Origin: SIG607 sp045586405
Lineage (GTDB): Bacteria; Bacillota; Clostridia; Oscillospirales; Acutalibacteraceae
DNA: 64,000 nucleotides
Assembly (NCBI GenBank): GCA_045586405.1
Contig: JAZNAG010000027.1
Span: 1 to 64,000 of the forward strand
Direction of reading: 5' to 3'
The position numbers and the translations under genes were made by a program. The notes beneath the pieces are model-generated. The model worked only from the letters and a program-made list of their open reading frames with translations, did no database searches and was not told the origin of the DNA. Position 1 is the stretch's first letter, and every line of letters starts with the position of its first letter. Positions 54,891 through 64,000 of the stretch are shown here, piece by piece.

Positions 54891-57047
54891 ATGCAATGGA
54901 AAGCTAAATGGATAAGCCCTGCAACCGATATGGAAGAGGTTTGTCCCCGTTTTAGTCTTGATTTTGATTTAAAGCGTACAGATATTAAAGAGGCTACTTT
55001 ATATATTACGGCGCACGGAAGCTTTGTTGCGCACCTTAACGGTGAGCGAATGGGGGACGAGATAATGTCACCCGGATGGACTTCTTATGCCCATCGTTTG
55101 CAGTATTTAACCTTTGATGTTGCTTGTTTCTTAAAGCAACAAAACAGCCTTTGTGCAATAGTGGGTAAGGGATGGTACCGTAGCCGTTTATCCCACGATA
55201 AAGACAGATGGCACGGCGAGAATATGAAAAAACCTGCCGCTTTACTTGCGCAGCTTGAAATTACTTATGAAGACGGCTCTACACAGGTAATTATCACAGA
55301 CGAAAACTGGAATGTTGCCGAAAGTGAAGTCCGCGCATCCACCATATATTACGGTGAAGTGTTGGACGCTACCTTCAAACCCCAAAAGACCGAAAAAGCT
55401 GTGGTGTTTGAAGATAATATGGACCTGCTTATCCCTCAGGAAGGTGAGCCTGTTCGCGAAACGGCATATATCGTTCCAAAATCTGTTTTTAAAGCGCCTA
55501 ACGGTGAAACTGTAGTAGATTTCGGACAAAATATAACCGGTTATGTGCAGATTACAGTGAATGCAAAAGCAGGGGACAGCATTGTGATTTCTCACGGCGA
55601 GGTACTGGATAAAGACGGCAATTTTTATAATGCTAACTACCGTTCTACCAAGTCAGAGTATATTTGCACCTGCGCAGAGGGCGAAAACACCTATAAGCCG
55701 TTGCTTACTTTTTACGGTTTCAGATATGTGCGGGTAGATAAATTTCCCTGTGATGCAAAACCCGAGCATTTTACTGCTATAGCCGTACATTCAGATATAA
55801 AGAAAACTATTGATTTCGACTGTTCAAATCCAAAGCTTAATCAACTGTTTAACAATATTCTGTGGGGACAGGTAGATAATTTTCTTGATGTTCCTACCGA
55901 CTGTCCTCAACGTGACGAGCGTCTTGGCTGGACAGGTGATGCTCAGGTGTTCATAAAAACCGCTTGCTATAACTACGATGTAGAAAGGTTTTTCAGTAAG
56001 TGGCTCAGAGATATGAAAGTGGACCAGTGGGAAGACGGCCGTATGCCGCAAATTATCCCTGCTTTGTTCAACGGAAACAATGCCAGTGCCGCTTGGGGCG
56101 ATGCGGCAACCATTTGCCCTTGGACACTGTATGAAATGTACGGTAACAGTAATGTTCTTTCCGAGCATTTCTCTATGATGAAAAAATGGGTGGACTATAT
56201 CACCGCAAACACAAAGGATAAATATTTGTGGACGGGCGGCAGCCATTATGGTGACTGGCTTGGGCTTGATGCGCCTTCGGGCAGTTATAAAGGTTCTTCA
56301 AGAGACGATTTGATAGCGTCGGCATATTACGCCTATTCTACCTCGCTGGTAATTAAAGCAGGTGAGGTGCTGGGAGAGGACGTTAAAGAATATATAGTTC
56401 TTTATGAAAATATAGTAAAAGCCTTCAGAGAAAAATTTACGGAGTATAAAACCCAGACAGAATGTGCCTTGGCGGTGCATTTCCGTCTGGCAGAGGACCT
56501 GAAGGCAACGGCTGATTTACTTGCCGAAAAGGTTAATTCCTGTGGCGGACATTTGCAGACCGGCTTTGTGGGTACACCCTATCTGCTTCACGCTCTCAGC
56601 GATTTCGGACACAGCCACCTTGCTTATTCTCTGCTTCTTCGCGAGGCGTATCCTTCCTGGCTGTATGCGGTGAATCACGGCGCCACTACCGTTTGGGAAC
56701 ACTGGGACGGTGTAATGGAGAACGGTGACTTCTGGAGTACCGATATGAACTCCTTTAACCACTATGCTTACGGTGCGGCGGCAGATTGGATATACTCGGT
56801 TGCGGCAGGTATAACACCTCTTGCGCCGGGCTTTGAAAAGGTACGTATTGCCCCTGTTCCCGATGAACGCCTTGAGTGGATGAAGGTGTCTTTTAATTCC
56901 CGCTTTGGAAAAATTACTTCCTGCTGGCGCAAGTTTGAAGGCGGCTGGCGTTTCGAAATAGAAACCCCTGTGGAAGCGGAAATTTGTATTGGTTCAAAAA
57001 CAAAAACACTTTCTGCAGGCAGTTATGTATTTTTTGCGCCATTTTGA
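54891..57047 (+). CDS. GH78-family alpha-L-rhamnosidase, cytoplasmic
   Basis: The protein has 718 residues with no signal peptide. The N-terminal Bac_rhamnosid_N domain (YITAHGSFVAHLNGERMGDEIMSPGW) is followed by a beta domain (VVDFGQNITGYVQI) and the (alpha/alpha)6 catalytic barrel with DCPQRDERLGWTGDAQVF, which holds the general acid region, and a C-terminal beta-sandwich (APGFEKVRIAPVP). GH78 enzymes release terminal alpha-L-rhamnose from oligosaccharides. Being intracellular, it should act on imported fragments made by the surface GH16 enzymes; this link is inferred from position. It is cut off from the GH16 pair by a strong terminator. Confidence 0.88.
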   Translation: MQWKAKWISPATDMEEVCPRFSLDFDLKRTDIKEATLYITAHGSFVAHLNGERMGDEIMSPGWTSYAHRLQYLTFDVACFLKQQNSLCAIVGKGWYRSRLSHDKDRWHGENMKKPAALLAQLEITYEDGSTQVIITDENWNVAESEVRASTIYYGEVLDATFKPQKTEKAVVFEDNMDLLIPQEGEPVRETAYIVPKSVFKAPNGETVVDFGQNITGYVQITVNAKAGDSIVISHGEVLDKDGNFYNANYRSTKSEYICTCAEGENTYKPLLTFYGFRYVRVDKFPCDAKPEHFTAIAVHSDIKKTIDFDCSNPKLNQLFNNILWGQVDNFLDVPTDCPQRDERLGWTGDAQVFIKTACYNYDVERFFSKWLRDMKVDQWEDGRMPQIIPALFNGNNASAAWGDAATICPWTLYEMYGNSNVLSEHFSMMKKWVDYITANTKDKYLWTGGSHYGDWLGLDAPSGSYKGSSRDDLIASAYYAYSTSLVIKAGEVLGEDVKEYIVLYENIVKAFREKFTEYKTQTECALAVHFRLAEDLKATADLLAEKVNSCGGHLQTGFVGTPYLLHALSDFGHSHLAYSLLLREAYPSWLYAVNHGATTVWEHWDGVMENGDFWSTDMNSFNHYAYGAAADWIYSVAAGITPLAPGFEKVRIAPVPDERLEWMKVSFNSRFGKITSCWRKFEGGWRFEIETPVEAEICIGSKTKTLSAGSYVFFAPF

Positions 57048-57060
57048 TAATTATTAAATG

Positions 57061-57096
57061 TATACGGTGTAGTCGTTAAGGCTACACCGTATTTAT
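57061..57096 (+). terminator. Hairpin behind the rhamnosidase gene
   Basis: An 11-bp stem (57062-57072 with 57082-57092), loop of 9 and an interrupted T-rich tail. Weaker than the others but well placed. Confidence 0.65.
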
Positions 57097-57120
57097 ATAG
57101 CTTTAAAAATACGCCGCTTC

Positions 57121-57149
57121 TTGAAAAAAGCGAAACGATATGATAAAAT
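57121..57149 (+). promoter_or_regulatory. Promoter of pth-mfd
   Basis: TTGAAA (57121-57126), a 17-bp spacer and TAAAAT (57144-57149), 34 bp before the start. Confidence 0.6.
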
Positions 57150-57182
57150 ATAGAGGATAAATGTGTTAAGGAGCAGTATGCT

Positions 57183-57779
57183 ATGTTTTTAAAGAAAAAA
57201 ACCGACAGCGTTTATGATTTGATTTTGGTCGGTCTCGGCAACCCCGGCGCAGAGTATGACGGTACTCGTCATAATGCGGGCTTTTTTGTTGTGGATAAAT
57301 TTGCCGAAAAACACGGTGCGTCTTTTTCTAAAAACAAATTCAATGCTCTTTTTGGCGAAGCAAACCTAAATGATAAACGAATTTTAGTTGTCAAACCTCA
57401 GACCTATATGAATAATTCAGGCGAAGCTGTTTCGGCAATTATGAAGTTTTATAAAATACCGACCGAAAACCTTGTTGTAGTGTCAGACGATATATCCTTG
57501 CCCCCCGGCAAAATGCGTATTCGCACAGAGGGTAGCGCAGGGGGACAAAACGGACTTAAAAATATAATTGCCCATCTCTCAACCGACGAATTCACAAGGG
57601 TTAAGCTGGGTATTGGCGACCGCCCGGACAGAAGCAACGACCTTGCGGGTTGGGTGCTTTCCCGAATGGGTGAGGAAGACAGGAAAGCTTTTCTTGCCGC
57701 CGCCGACAATGCTGTAAAAGCAATAGAAACCATAATTAAAAGCGGTGCTGATGCCGCTATGAACAGGTACAATAAATAA
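57183..57779 (+). CDS. pth: Peptidyl-tRNA hydrolase
   Basis: The protein has 198 residues. VGLGNPGAEYDGTRHNAGF contains the catalytic His30 and the substrate-contacting Asn20 and Asn31; PQTYMNNSG, VVVSDDISLP with the catalytic aspartate, and GSAGGQNGLKNI are all conserved. It frees tRNA from peptidyl-tRNA released from stalled ribosomes. AAGGAG precedes the ATG. It overlaps mfd by 1 bp, the usual Firmicutes arrangement. Confidence 0.97.
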   Translation: MFLKKKTDSVYDLILVGLGNPGAEYDGTRHNAGFFVVDKFAEKHGASFSKNKFNALFGEANLNDKRILVVKPQTYMNNSGEAVSAIMKFYKIPTENLVVVSDDISLPPGKMRIRTEGSAGGQNGLKNIIAHLSTDEFTRVKLGIGDRPDRSNDLAGWVLSRMGEEDRKAFLAAADNAVKAIETIIKSGADAAMNRYNK

Positions 57780-60700
57780 TGAATAGTAGCTTTACATTTT
57801 TAAAGGATGTAATGGGAAATGTTGAGGAGTATAAAAGAATACTTTTCAGCATAGAAAATTCGGGTGTACCTGCTGTTTGCACAGGACTTTCCGATATTCA
57901 TAAAGCGGTAGTTTTGTCATGTGCCGCAGAAGATCTTGATTTGCCCATTACCGTCGTTACTTCGGGTGAGGCTGAGGCAGATGCGCTGTGCCGAGATGTA
58001 AAAGCTCTGGGTATGAAAGCGCTTCATTTTCCCGCGAGAGATTATCGCTTTACGGGAATACTCGGTGAATCACGAGAGTACGAACATAAAAGGATACACA
58101 CCCTGTCTGCTGTTGCAGACGGGGCTTTTGACTTGCTTATAGTATCAGTAGATGCCGCTCTGCAGTACACCATACCCCAAAATGTTTTAAAGGAAAACAC
58201 CTTTACCGTAAATTTAGGCGACACCTACGACCTTGAGAAACTTTGCGAAAAACTTATAACGGCAGGTTATGTAAGAAGCGAGTCGGTAGAGGGCGCAGGT
58301 CAGTTTGCCGTGCGCGGCGGAATAGTAGATATTTTCACCACCTACAGCACACTTCCTTTTCGTATTGAATTTTGGGGCGATACCGTTGACAGTATTGCTT
58401 ATTTTGAAACCGACAGTCAGCGCAGAACCGACAATGCGGACAGCATAACCATAACCCCCGCCCAAGAGGTTTTGTGCGATAACGAGCAACTTATCGGCAT
58501 AATAAACGAGCTTTTAAATAAGGCAAAACTATCTGATATAAGAAAAGAAAGACTGCAAAAAGACCTTGAAAGTGTAAAAAACAATATGCTCTTTTCTTAT
58601 GACAGATATATACCTTATATATATAAAGAAAAGACATCAATCCTTGACTATGCTGAAAACTCGGTTATTTTTGCTTTTGAAAGCGGAAATATTCAGGAGA
58701 GAATAAACAATATCTTTTGGCAGTTTTCCGAAGATATAAAGCAACTGCTTACTGACGGCTATGTGGCAGACGAGGCCGCAGATTTTCTTATGCAAAAGCA
58801 TTTGTTTTACGAAAAACTGTCCCATAGCGTTGTGCTTGACAGTTTTGCAAGAGGCCGTTATGAAATTTCACCTAAAACCCTTGTTGACTTCAGCCTTAAG
58901 CGTTCGTCCGTCTGGAACGGCGACGTTGATGTGTTGGTAGAAGACCTTGAATTTGTGCTGTCAAATGGCGGCAGTGCCGTGGTGCTGTGCGCAAATGATA
59001 AGGCAGCGCAAATTTTAGCCGATGATTTGTCTGCCAAGGGACTTGTTGCGCGTTATAGAGCTGAGATTAAAAAACTGCTTAGCGGCGTTACCGTAACGGT
59101 AGGTAATCTTTCGAGCGGTTTTGAAATCGTGGACCAAAACTTTATGCTTGTAACAGGCAGAAATATAGCAGGCTCTAAAAAACCCCTTAAAAGACCTAAG
59201 AACAGCAAATCGGTTGGCAGCCTTGACGAGCTGAGGGTAAATGATATAGTAGTTCACGCCGCCCACGGTATCGGCGTGTTTAGCGGAATAGAACATATCA
59301 CAAACGCAGGTATAACTAAAGATTATATAAAAATTAAATATGCAGGGCAGGACGTTCTTTATGTGCCGGTAACTCAGCTTGACCTTGTTTCGCGCTATAT
59401 AGGTGCCGACAGCGAAAATGTAAAGCTTCATAAACTCGGCTCGTCAGAATGGCATAAAACACGAAGCAGGGTTAAAAAGGCTGTTCGTGATATGGCAGAC
59501 GAGCTGACGGCTCTTTATGCAAAAAGAATGGCGTCTAAGGGTTATGCTTTCAGTCCTGATACCGACCTTCAAAACAACTTTGAACGCCGTTTTCCCTATG
59601 AGGAAACCGAAGACCAGATACGCTGTGTAAATGAAATCAAAGCCGATATGGAAAGGGCAGTGCCTATGGACAGGCTTCTTTGCGGCGATGTTGGCTTCGG
59701 CAAAACCGAGGTGGCTTTGCGCGCCGCCTTTAAGTGTATTTGCGAGGGTAAACAATGCGCACTGCTTGTGCCCACCACCATTCTTGCCTGGCAACATTAT
59801 AATACGGTGTTAAGAAGAATTGGTGAGCTTCCCGTTACGGTAAAGCTTCTTTCTCGTTTCGTGACACCAAAACAACAGGAAAAGACGGTTAAAGAAACGG
59901 CAAAGGGCAGGGTAGATATGCTTATAGGCACCCACCGCCTTATTTCAAAGGACGTAACCTTTAAAGATTTGGGCCTTGTTATAATAGACGAGGAACAACG
60001 CTTTGGTGTTGCCCAAAAAGAGCGACTTAAACAGCTTTATCCGTCGGTTGATATACTGACTCTTTCGGCAACCCCCATACCCAGAACGCTGAATATGGCT
60101 ATGACGGGACTTAGGGATATGTCCACCATAGATGAGGCGCCCGGTGACCGACATCCCGTTCAGACCTATGTGCTTGAGCAGAGCAATTCTATACTTTATG
60201 ATGCTATAAAAAAGGAACTCAGGCGCTCAGGTCAGGTTTATTATCTGCATAACAGGGTAGAAGCCATAGAAAAGGTTGCGGCGAGAATTAAAATTGCTAT
60301 TCCTGAGGCAAAGGTAGCGGTAGCTCACGGGAAAATGAGTGAGGACCAACTGTCAGAGGTATGGCAGAAACTTATGGAACACGAAATAGATATACTGGTT
60401 TGCACCACCATAATAGAAACCGGTGTTGACGTTGCTAACGTAAATACGCTTATTATTGAAGATGCTGACCGTATGGGGCTTTCTCAGCTTCATCAGCTGC
60501 GAGGCAGAGTAGGTCGCTCAAACCGACGCGCTTATGCTTATTTTTGCTTTAGAACAGGCAAAGTTTTAAATGCCGATGCGGCTAAACGGCTTGAGGCTAT
60601 AAGAGAGTTTACTCAGTTCGGCTCAGGCTTTAAAATTGCAATGCGCGACCTGGAAATACGCGGCGCAGGAAGCATCCTCGGCGGTGCACAGCACGGCAAC

Positions 60701-61207
60701 ATGGAAGCGGTAGGCTATGACATGTATCTGAAACTGCTTGCTGACGCCATGAAAGAAAAATCGGGTGAAGAGGTTAAGACTGATGTAGTCTGCACGATAG
60801 ACCTGAATGTACCCGCCCATATTCCCGAGGACTATATAAACAGTTTGCCTGCAAGACTTGGCATATATAAACGAATTGCCGATATAGAAAATGACGATGA
60901 TGCAGAGGATGTAATCGACGAACTTTGCGACCGTTTCGGTGAGCCGCCAAAGGTTGTTATGGGGCTTATTGATATCGCTATTCTGAGAAATAAGGCTATC
61001 GCCGCCGATATATACGAAATAGTAAAAGAGGGCAACAATGTTGTACTGAGAATGTCGGCAGTTAATCAGCAAACCTTTGCGAAACTGGCAGAAGCCTTCT
61101 CAGACAGAATGAGAATACTGTCAGGCGAAACTCCGTCGGTAGCCCTTAGCATAAAGAAAGGGCAGAGCCTGATTGCGACGGTAAACGAAATTGTTAAAGC
61201 GCTTTAA
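57779..61207 (+). CDS. mfd: Transcription-repair coupling factor Mfd
   Basis: The protein has 1142 residues. The UvrB-like N-terminal domains (EAEADALCRDVKAL; RGGIVDIF) are followed by the RNA polymerase interacting domain (VHAAHGIGVFSGIEH) and RecG-like translocase motifs: Walker A GDVGFGKTEVA, DEEQ box IIDEEQRFGV, SATPIPRTL and QLRGRVGRS. The C-terminal TRCF domain closes it. Mfd removes stalled RNA polymerase and recruits UvrA to the lesion. The overlap TAATG with pth shows coupling. Confidence 0.97.
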   Translation: MNSSFTFLKDVMGNVEEYKRILFSIENSGVPAVCTGLSDIHKAVVLSCAAEDLDLPITVVTSGEAEADALCRDVKALGMKALHFPARDYRFTGILGESREYEHKRIHTLSAVADGAFDLLIVSVDAALQYTIPQNVLKENTFTVNLGDTYDLEKLCEKLITAGYVRSESVEGAGQFAVRGGIVDIFTTYSTLPFRIEFWGDTVDSIAYFETDSQRRTDNADSITITPAQEVLCDNEQLIGIINELLNKAKLSDIRKERLQKDLESVKNNMLFSYDRYIPYIYKEKTSILDYAENSVIFAFESGNIQERINNIFWQFSEDIKQLLTDGYVADEAADFLMQKHLFYEKLSHSVVLDSFARGRYEISPKTLVDFSLKRSSVWNGDVDVLVEDLEFVLSNGGSAVVLCANDKAAQILADDLSAKGLVARYRAEIKKLLSGVTVTVGNLSSGFEIVDQNFMLVTGRNIAGSKKPLKRPKNSKSVGSLDELRVNDIVVHAAHGIGVFSGIEHITNAGITKDYIKIKYAGQDVLYVPVTQLDLVSRYIGADSENVKLHKLGSSEWHKTRSRVKKAVRDMADELTALYAKRMASKGYAFSPDTDLQNNFERRFPYEETEDQIRCVNEIKADMERAVPMDRLLCGDVGFGKTEVALRAAFKCICEGKQCALLVPTTILAWQHYNTVLRRIGELPVTVKLLSRFVTPKQQEKTVKETAKGRVDMLIGTHRLISKDVTFKDLGLVIIDEEQRFGVAQKERLKQLYPSVDILTLSATPIPRTLNMAMTGLRDMSTIDEAPGDRHPVQTYVLEQSNSILYDAIKKELRRSGQVYYLHNRVEAIEKVAARIKIAIPEAKVAVAHGKMSEDQLSEVWQKLMEHEIDILVCTTIIETGVDVANVNTLIIEDADRMGLSQLHQLRGRVGRSNRRAYAYFCFRTGKVLNADAAKRLEAIREFTQFGSGFKIAMRDLEIRGAGSILGGAQHGNMEAVGYDMYLKLLADAMKEKSGEEVKTDVVCTIDLNVPAHIPEDYINSLPARLGIYKRIADIENDDDAEDVIDELCDRFGEPPKVVMGLIDIAILRNKAIAADIYEIVKEGNNVVLRMSAVNQQTFAKLAEAFSDRMRILSGETPSVALSIKKGQSLIATVNEIVKAL

Positions 61208-61223
61208 TGTTTACAATTTGTTA

Positions 61224-61252
61224 TAGACTTTTTAAGTAGTTTGTAATATAAT
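61224..61252 (+). promoter_or_regulatory. Promoter of the foldase-like lipoprotein gene
   Basis: TATAAT (61247-61252) with a weak -35 TAGACT (61224-61229, 17-bp spacer), 39 bp before the start. Confidence 0.45.
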
Positions 61253-61291
61253 GGTTTTAATGAAAAGATTTTGTTCTTTGGAGGAAAAATA

Positions 61292-62383
61292 ATGAAAACT
61301 ATAAAATCTGCTGCCTCACTTATTCTTTGCGTATTATTGGTATTTTCTTTGACAGCCTGCCACAAGCAAAACGAGGTTGCTGTTACTATCAACGGTGTTG
61401 AGTTTACCTCGGCTATGTATTCTTATGCTCTCCTTAATGCTGACAGCGAAGCCAGAAGCATTATTGACGAAAAAGCTCACGAGGGCGAAACCGAAGAAGA
61501 AAAGGCTGAAGAGCATACCCACGACGATATTGACTACTTTGCTGAAAAAATCGACGATAAACCTTATGAGCAGTGGGTACAGGATAAGGCTATAGCATCT
61601 CTTGCCAAAACTGCTGCATATATTACCCTTTGTAAAGAAAATAATTTAGAGCTTGATGAAGAAACTCTTAGTAGCGCTAAAAGCTACGGCTCATACTATT
61701 ATTCCTACTATGGTGAGCTTTTCTCGGCTAACGGTATAGGCGAAGAAACCTATATAAAAATGATGGAATATGATTATCTTGCTGAAAAGTACTTCAGCTT
61801 CCTTTACGGCAAAGAGGGAAGCAAGGCTGTGCCTGAAGATGAGGTAAAGGATTACTTTACTAAAAACTACCGTGTAGCTATGATTCTTCAGAAGGATATT
61901 TCAAGTCTTAAAGAGGATGAGGTTGCTAAAGCAAAGGCTGAGCTTGAAGATTGGCAGAAGAAAATAAACAGCGGCAAAAAGCTTACCGAGGTTTATAACG
62001 AATTTAACGGTCTTACCGAAGAAACTGCTGCTACCACAGGCTATTCTCCCGTAAAAGAGGTTAAAGAATGTGTGAGTGTTCTTGCCGATCCCGAGGTTGA
62101 CACTAATTACGGCGCTGATTTCTGGAATGACATAAAAGACCTTGCCGCAGGCAAAACTAAAATCGTAGAGTTTGGTGAGGACGATTCAAAACAGCTTATT
62201 TTGATTACGGTAGTTGATTCTGAAAGCGATGCTTCATTTCTTGAAAATCTTGACACATCTATCCGCTGGAATTTAAAGAGCGAAGAATTTGATAAAGATA
62301 TGGAAACTTATGCCGCAACCCTTAATGTAGAAAAGAACGATTATGCTATTAAGGGCTTTAAGGTAAAAAATATAGCTTACTAA
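61292..62383 (+). CDS. SurA/PrsA-like foldase lipoprotein
   Basis: The protein has 363 residues from the ATG at 61292 (GGAGG upstream; the in-frame start at 61271 is not supported). Lipobox LTAC (Cys23). The N-terminal helical region (VAVTINGVEFTSAMYSYALL) matches SurA_N/PrsA chaperone folds. A His/Glu-rich stretch with HTHDD lies at about 75-85. The later segment YRVAMILQKD...AELEDWQKKINSGKKL resembles the start of a parvulin rotamase domain, but the rest of that domain is hard to recognise. It probably assists folding of secreted proteins at the outer face of the membrane, such as the giant ones encoded nearby. Confidence 0.7.
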   Translation: MKTIKSAASLILCVLLVFSLTACHKQNEVAVTINGVEFTSAMYSYALLNADSEARSIIDEKAHEGETEEEKAEEHTHDDIDYFAEKIDDKPYEQWVQDKAIASLAKTAAYITLCKENNLELDEETLSSAKSYGSYYYSYYGELFSANGIGEETYIKMMEYDYLAEKYFSFLYGKEGSKAVPEDEVKDYFTKNYRVAMILQKDISSLKEDEVAKAKAELEDWQKKINSGKKLTEVYNEFNGLTEETAATTGYSPVKEVKECVSVLADPEVDTNYGADFWNDIKDLAAGKTKIVEFGEDDSKQLILITVVDSESDASFLENLDTSIRWNLKSEEFDKDMETYAATLNVEKNDYAIKGFKVKNIAY

Positions 62384-62390
62384 AAAAGAA

Positions 62391-62434
62391 ACCGCCTTTT
62401 CGTAAATTTGCGAAGGGGCGGTACTTATATTTTT
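62391..62434 (+). terminator. Terminator of the foldase-like gene
   Basis: ACCGCCTTTTCG (62391-62402) pairs with CGAAGGGGCGGT (62411-62422), with two G-U pairs and an 8-base loop, followed by a T-rich tail. Confidence 0.75.
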
Positions 62435-62499
62435 ACATAAATTATGGAAAAAACGTTATAAAATTTATCTAAAAAAGCAAAAAGGTGAGAAAATTCCTA

Positions 62500-62528
62500 T
62501 TGCAAAATTTCAAAGTATACTATATAAT
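62500..62528 (+). promoter_or_regulatory. Promoter of the sugar-binding lipoprotein gene
   Basis: TTGCAA (62500-62505), a 17-bp spacer and TATAAT (62523-62528), 36 bp before the start. Confidence 0.65.
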
Positions 62529-62564
62529 AGACTTAGCTAATAATTTTATAAAGGAGAAATAGCT

Positions 62565-63923
62565 ATGTTTAAAAGAATTGCGACACTTCTTCTTGTTGTA
62601 GTAATGGTACTTTCCGTATGTGCTATGGCAGGTTGTAAGTCCAACCGCTTTGAAGTTGGCGGTTCTTCCGGTGACGCTTCCGGTTTGGCTATGAACGAAG
62701 AAGAATTCTTCCTCGATATGCCTTCCTCTCTTAAGGGTACTACCGTTAAGTTTGCTACATGGATTGACCACACTTCAACCAACACTTCTATCGCTCTTTC
62801 AGGCTTTGAAGAGACTACCGGTATGAACTTTGAGCTCTTCCAGGTTAACGAGAGAGAGTACATCGTTAAGATGCTCGGCTACATACAGGCTGATCAGTCA
62901 CCTGACGTTGTTGTTGAAAACGGCGACTTCCCCAGAACTCTTAACCTTCTCCAGCCCTTAGGAAAAGACACCGAAAACGGTCTCGATCCTACTGATCCTT
63001 TCTGGAATCAGCAGATGAGCGAGATGTACAAGATTGGTGGTAAATACTATCTTGTAAACGGTGCTCATTCTTCTTGGGACATGGGTGGTCATAACACCTT
63101 CTTCAACAAGACTGTTCTTGAAGAAAATGGCGTTAAGACTCCTGCACAGTATGTTGAAGAAAACAACTGGAATCTTGATACCTTCTGGACCCTTATGCAG
63201 CAGGTTAACTCACAGTGCAGTCTGGACCGTCCCGGCACTGTAGTTGCTTTCGACCCATGGCTTGCTATGCATGGTGCATACCAGTTCTACTGGAATGAAG
63301 AGACCGACGAATTTGAAAACGGTCTTACCGATGAAAAGGCTGTTAGCGCTATTAAGTGGCTGTTAAAGGCTAAAGAAGCAGGTCTTCTCACCATCACTGA
63401 TAACCATGACGACAGCTTTGCTTCCGGCGCAACTGTTGTTCAGCTTTGCGGTGCTTACGGTCTTCTTAAACACCCCGGCTTCTTCTCTACTATGGACGTA
63501 GATGATTTAGGCTTTACCGTACTTCCCAAGATCAACGCTGACGATGAAGATTATCCTTATACCTGTGCTATCCGTGCTTACGGTATCTGCAAAGGCTCTA
63601 AGAATCCTCAGGGCGCTGCTTACTTCTTACGCTACTTCTTGAATATGGATAACTATGACTTAAATCAGATCTATAAGACCGAAGAGTGTAAGGACTTCTA
63701 TATGCACCTTCTTGAAAAAGAAAACTTAAAGAATAACCACTTCTCTCAGGGTGTTCTCCGTGTAAGTGACGTAGCTAACGGATACCTCAACATTGTTAAT
63801 ACCGTTCTTAACGGAACTGTTGCACAGGTTGACGGTAACCTCAAGACTATCCACGGTAAGATGGACGCTGCTGCTAATGAAGCTAACAAGTTGATCGCAG
63901 ATGTAATTGCAGCGAACAGCTAA
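62565..63923 (+). CDS. Family-1 extracellular solute-binding lipoprotein (sugar ABC importer type)
   Basis: The protein has 452 residues. The lipobox MAGC (Cys24) ends the signal peptide. After a short Gly/Ser linker the SBP_bac_1 fold starts (VKFATWIDHTSTNTSIALSGFEETTGMNFEL) and continues with NTFFNKTVLEENGVKTPAQYVEENNWNLDTF and the typical mid-protein tryptophans. Such proteins bind oligosaccharides for CUT1 importers. AAAGGAG precedes the ATG. A terminator follows, so the permease genes, if any, use read-through or lie elsewhere; they are not in the window. High expression is suggested by its codon use (many TTC, AAC, GGT). Confidence 0.85.
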   Translation: MFKRIATLLLVVVMVLSVCAMAGCKSNRFEVGGSSGDASGLAMNEEEFFLDMPSSLKGTTVKFATWIDHTSTNTSIALSGFEETTGMNFELFQVNEREYIVKMLGYIQADQSPDVVVENGDFPRTLNLLQPLGKDTENGLDPTDPFWNQQMSEMYKIGGKYYLVNGAHSSWDMGGHNTFFNKTVLEENGVKTPAQYVEENNWNLDTFWTLMQQVNSQCSLDRPGTVVAFDPWLAMHGAYQFYWNEETDEFENGLTDEKAVSAIKWLLKAKEAGLLTITDNHDDSFASGATVVQLCGAYGLLKHPGFFSTMDVDDLGFTVLPKINADDEDYPYTCAIRAYGICKGSKNPQGAAYFLRYFLNMDNYDLNQIYKTEECKDFYMHLLEKENLKNNHFSQGVLRVSDVANGYLNIVNTVLNGTVAQVDGNLKTIHGKMDAAANEANKLIADVIAANS

Positions 63924-63942
63924 AAGTTCTTAAAGTGACCTT

Positions 63943-63980
63943 AAAAGCAGAGGGTAAACGCCCTCTGCTTTTTCTTTTTT
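63943..63980 (+). terminator. Terminator of the solute-binding lipoprotein gene
   Basis: A perfect 12-bp stem (63943-63954 with 63961-63972), a 6-base loop and a long T-tract. The last 20 bases of the window hold nothing further. Confidence 0.95.
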
Positions 63981-64000
63981 TACGCCTCTTTTCCCTATAA

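Overview
The window looks like a chromosomal segment of a Gram-positive Clostridia bacterium, probably an uncultured gut-type Oscillospirales/Ruminococcaceae relative (inferred, not proven). The evidence is a tyrosine T-box in front of tyrS, many lipobox lipoproteins, a sortase-type surface anchor, a pth-mfd pair, a YqhQ (DUF1385) protein next to prmC, consensus TTGACA/TATAAT promoters with strong AGGAGG ribosome sites, and GNRA- or short-loop hairpins with U-tracts as terminators. No rRNA, tRNA or CRISPR array was found, and no gene-free stretch exceeds 300 bp.

Left part (1-9650): the cut end of an IS3-family insertion sequence; an XRE/membrane/zinc-ribbon protein; a small zinc-ribbon protein behind a riboswitch-like attenuated leader; htpG; a Crp-like regulator with a nitrate/taurine-type ABC importer. 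Next comes a compact DNA-damage-type cassette: an XRE repressor and an ImmA/IrrE protease on the minus strand face a zinc-ribbon protein, a sigma-region-4-like protein and a Y-family DNA polymerase on the plus strand. Two face-to-face promoters each carry the same operator palindrome in the -35/-10 spacer. ruvX follows.

Middle (9.9-30.2 kb): a 2133-residue vWA plus Spy0128-type pilin-like adhesin with an SPETG anchor, an LTA-synthase-family sulfatase-fold enzyme, a one-TM protein, T-box-tyrS, a lipoprotein/response regulator/histidine kinase set, and a tightly overlapping run yqhQ-prmC, recA-recX-rimO-pgsA, which ends with a membrane-anchored single-cohesin protein.

Glycan locus (30.3-57.0 kb): a 2204-residue secreted GH16 enzyme, then two tandem copies of a gene pair (giant membrane-anchored repeat protein plus GH16 lipoprotein), then an intracellular GH78 rhamnosidase. 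The first giant protein has six exactly spaced eukaryote-like C2H2 zinc-finger inserts in its extracellular repeats; its paralogue lacks them. This is the strangest feature in the window. The inferred scheme is surface capture and endo-cleavage of a polysaccharide, uptake (a sugar-binding lipoprotein lies at 62.6 kb), and intracellular rhamnose removal.

Right end (57.2-64 kb): pth, mfd, a SurA/PrsA-like lipoprotein foldase and a family-1 sugar-binding lipoprotein whose permeases, if linked, lie beyond the window.
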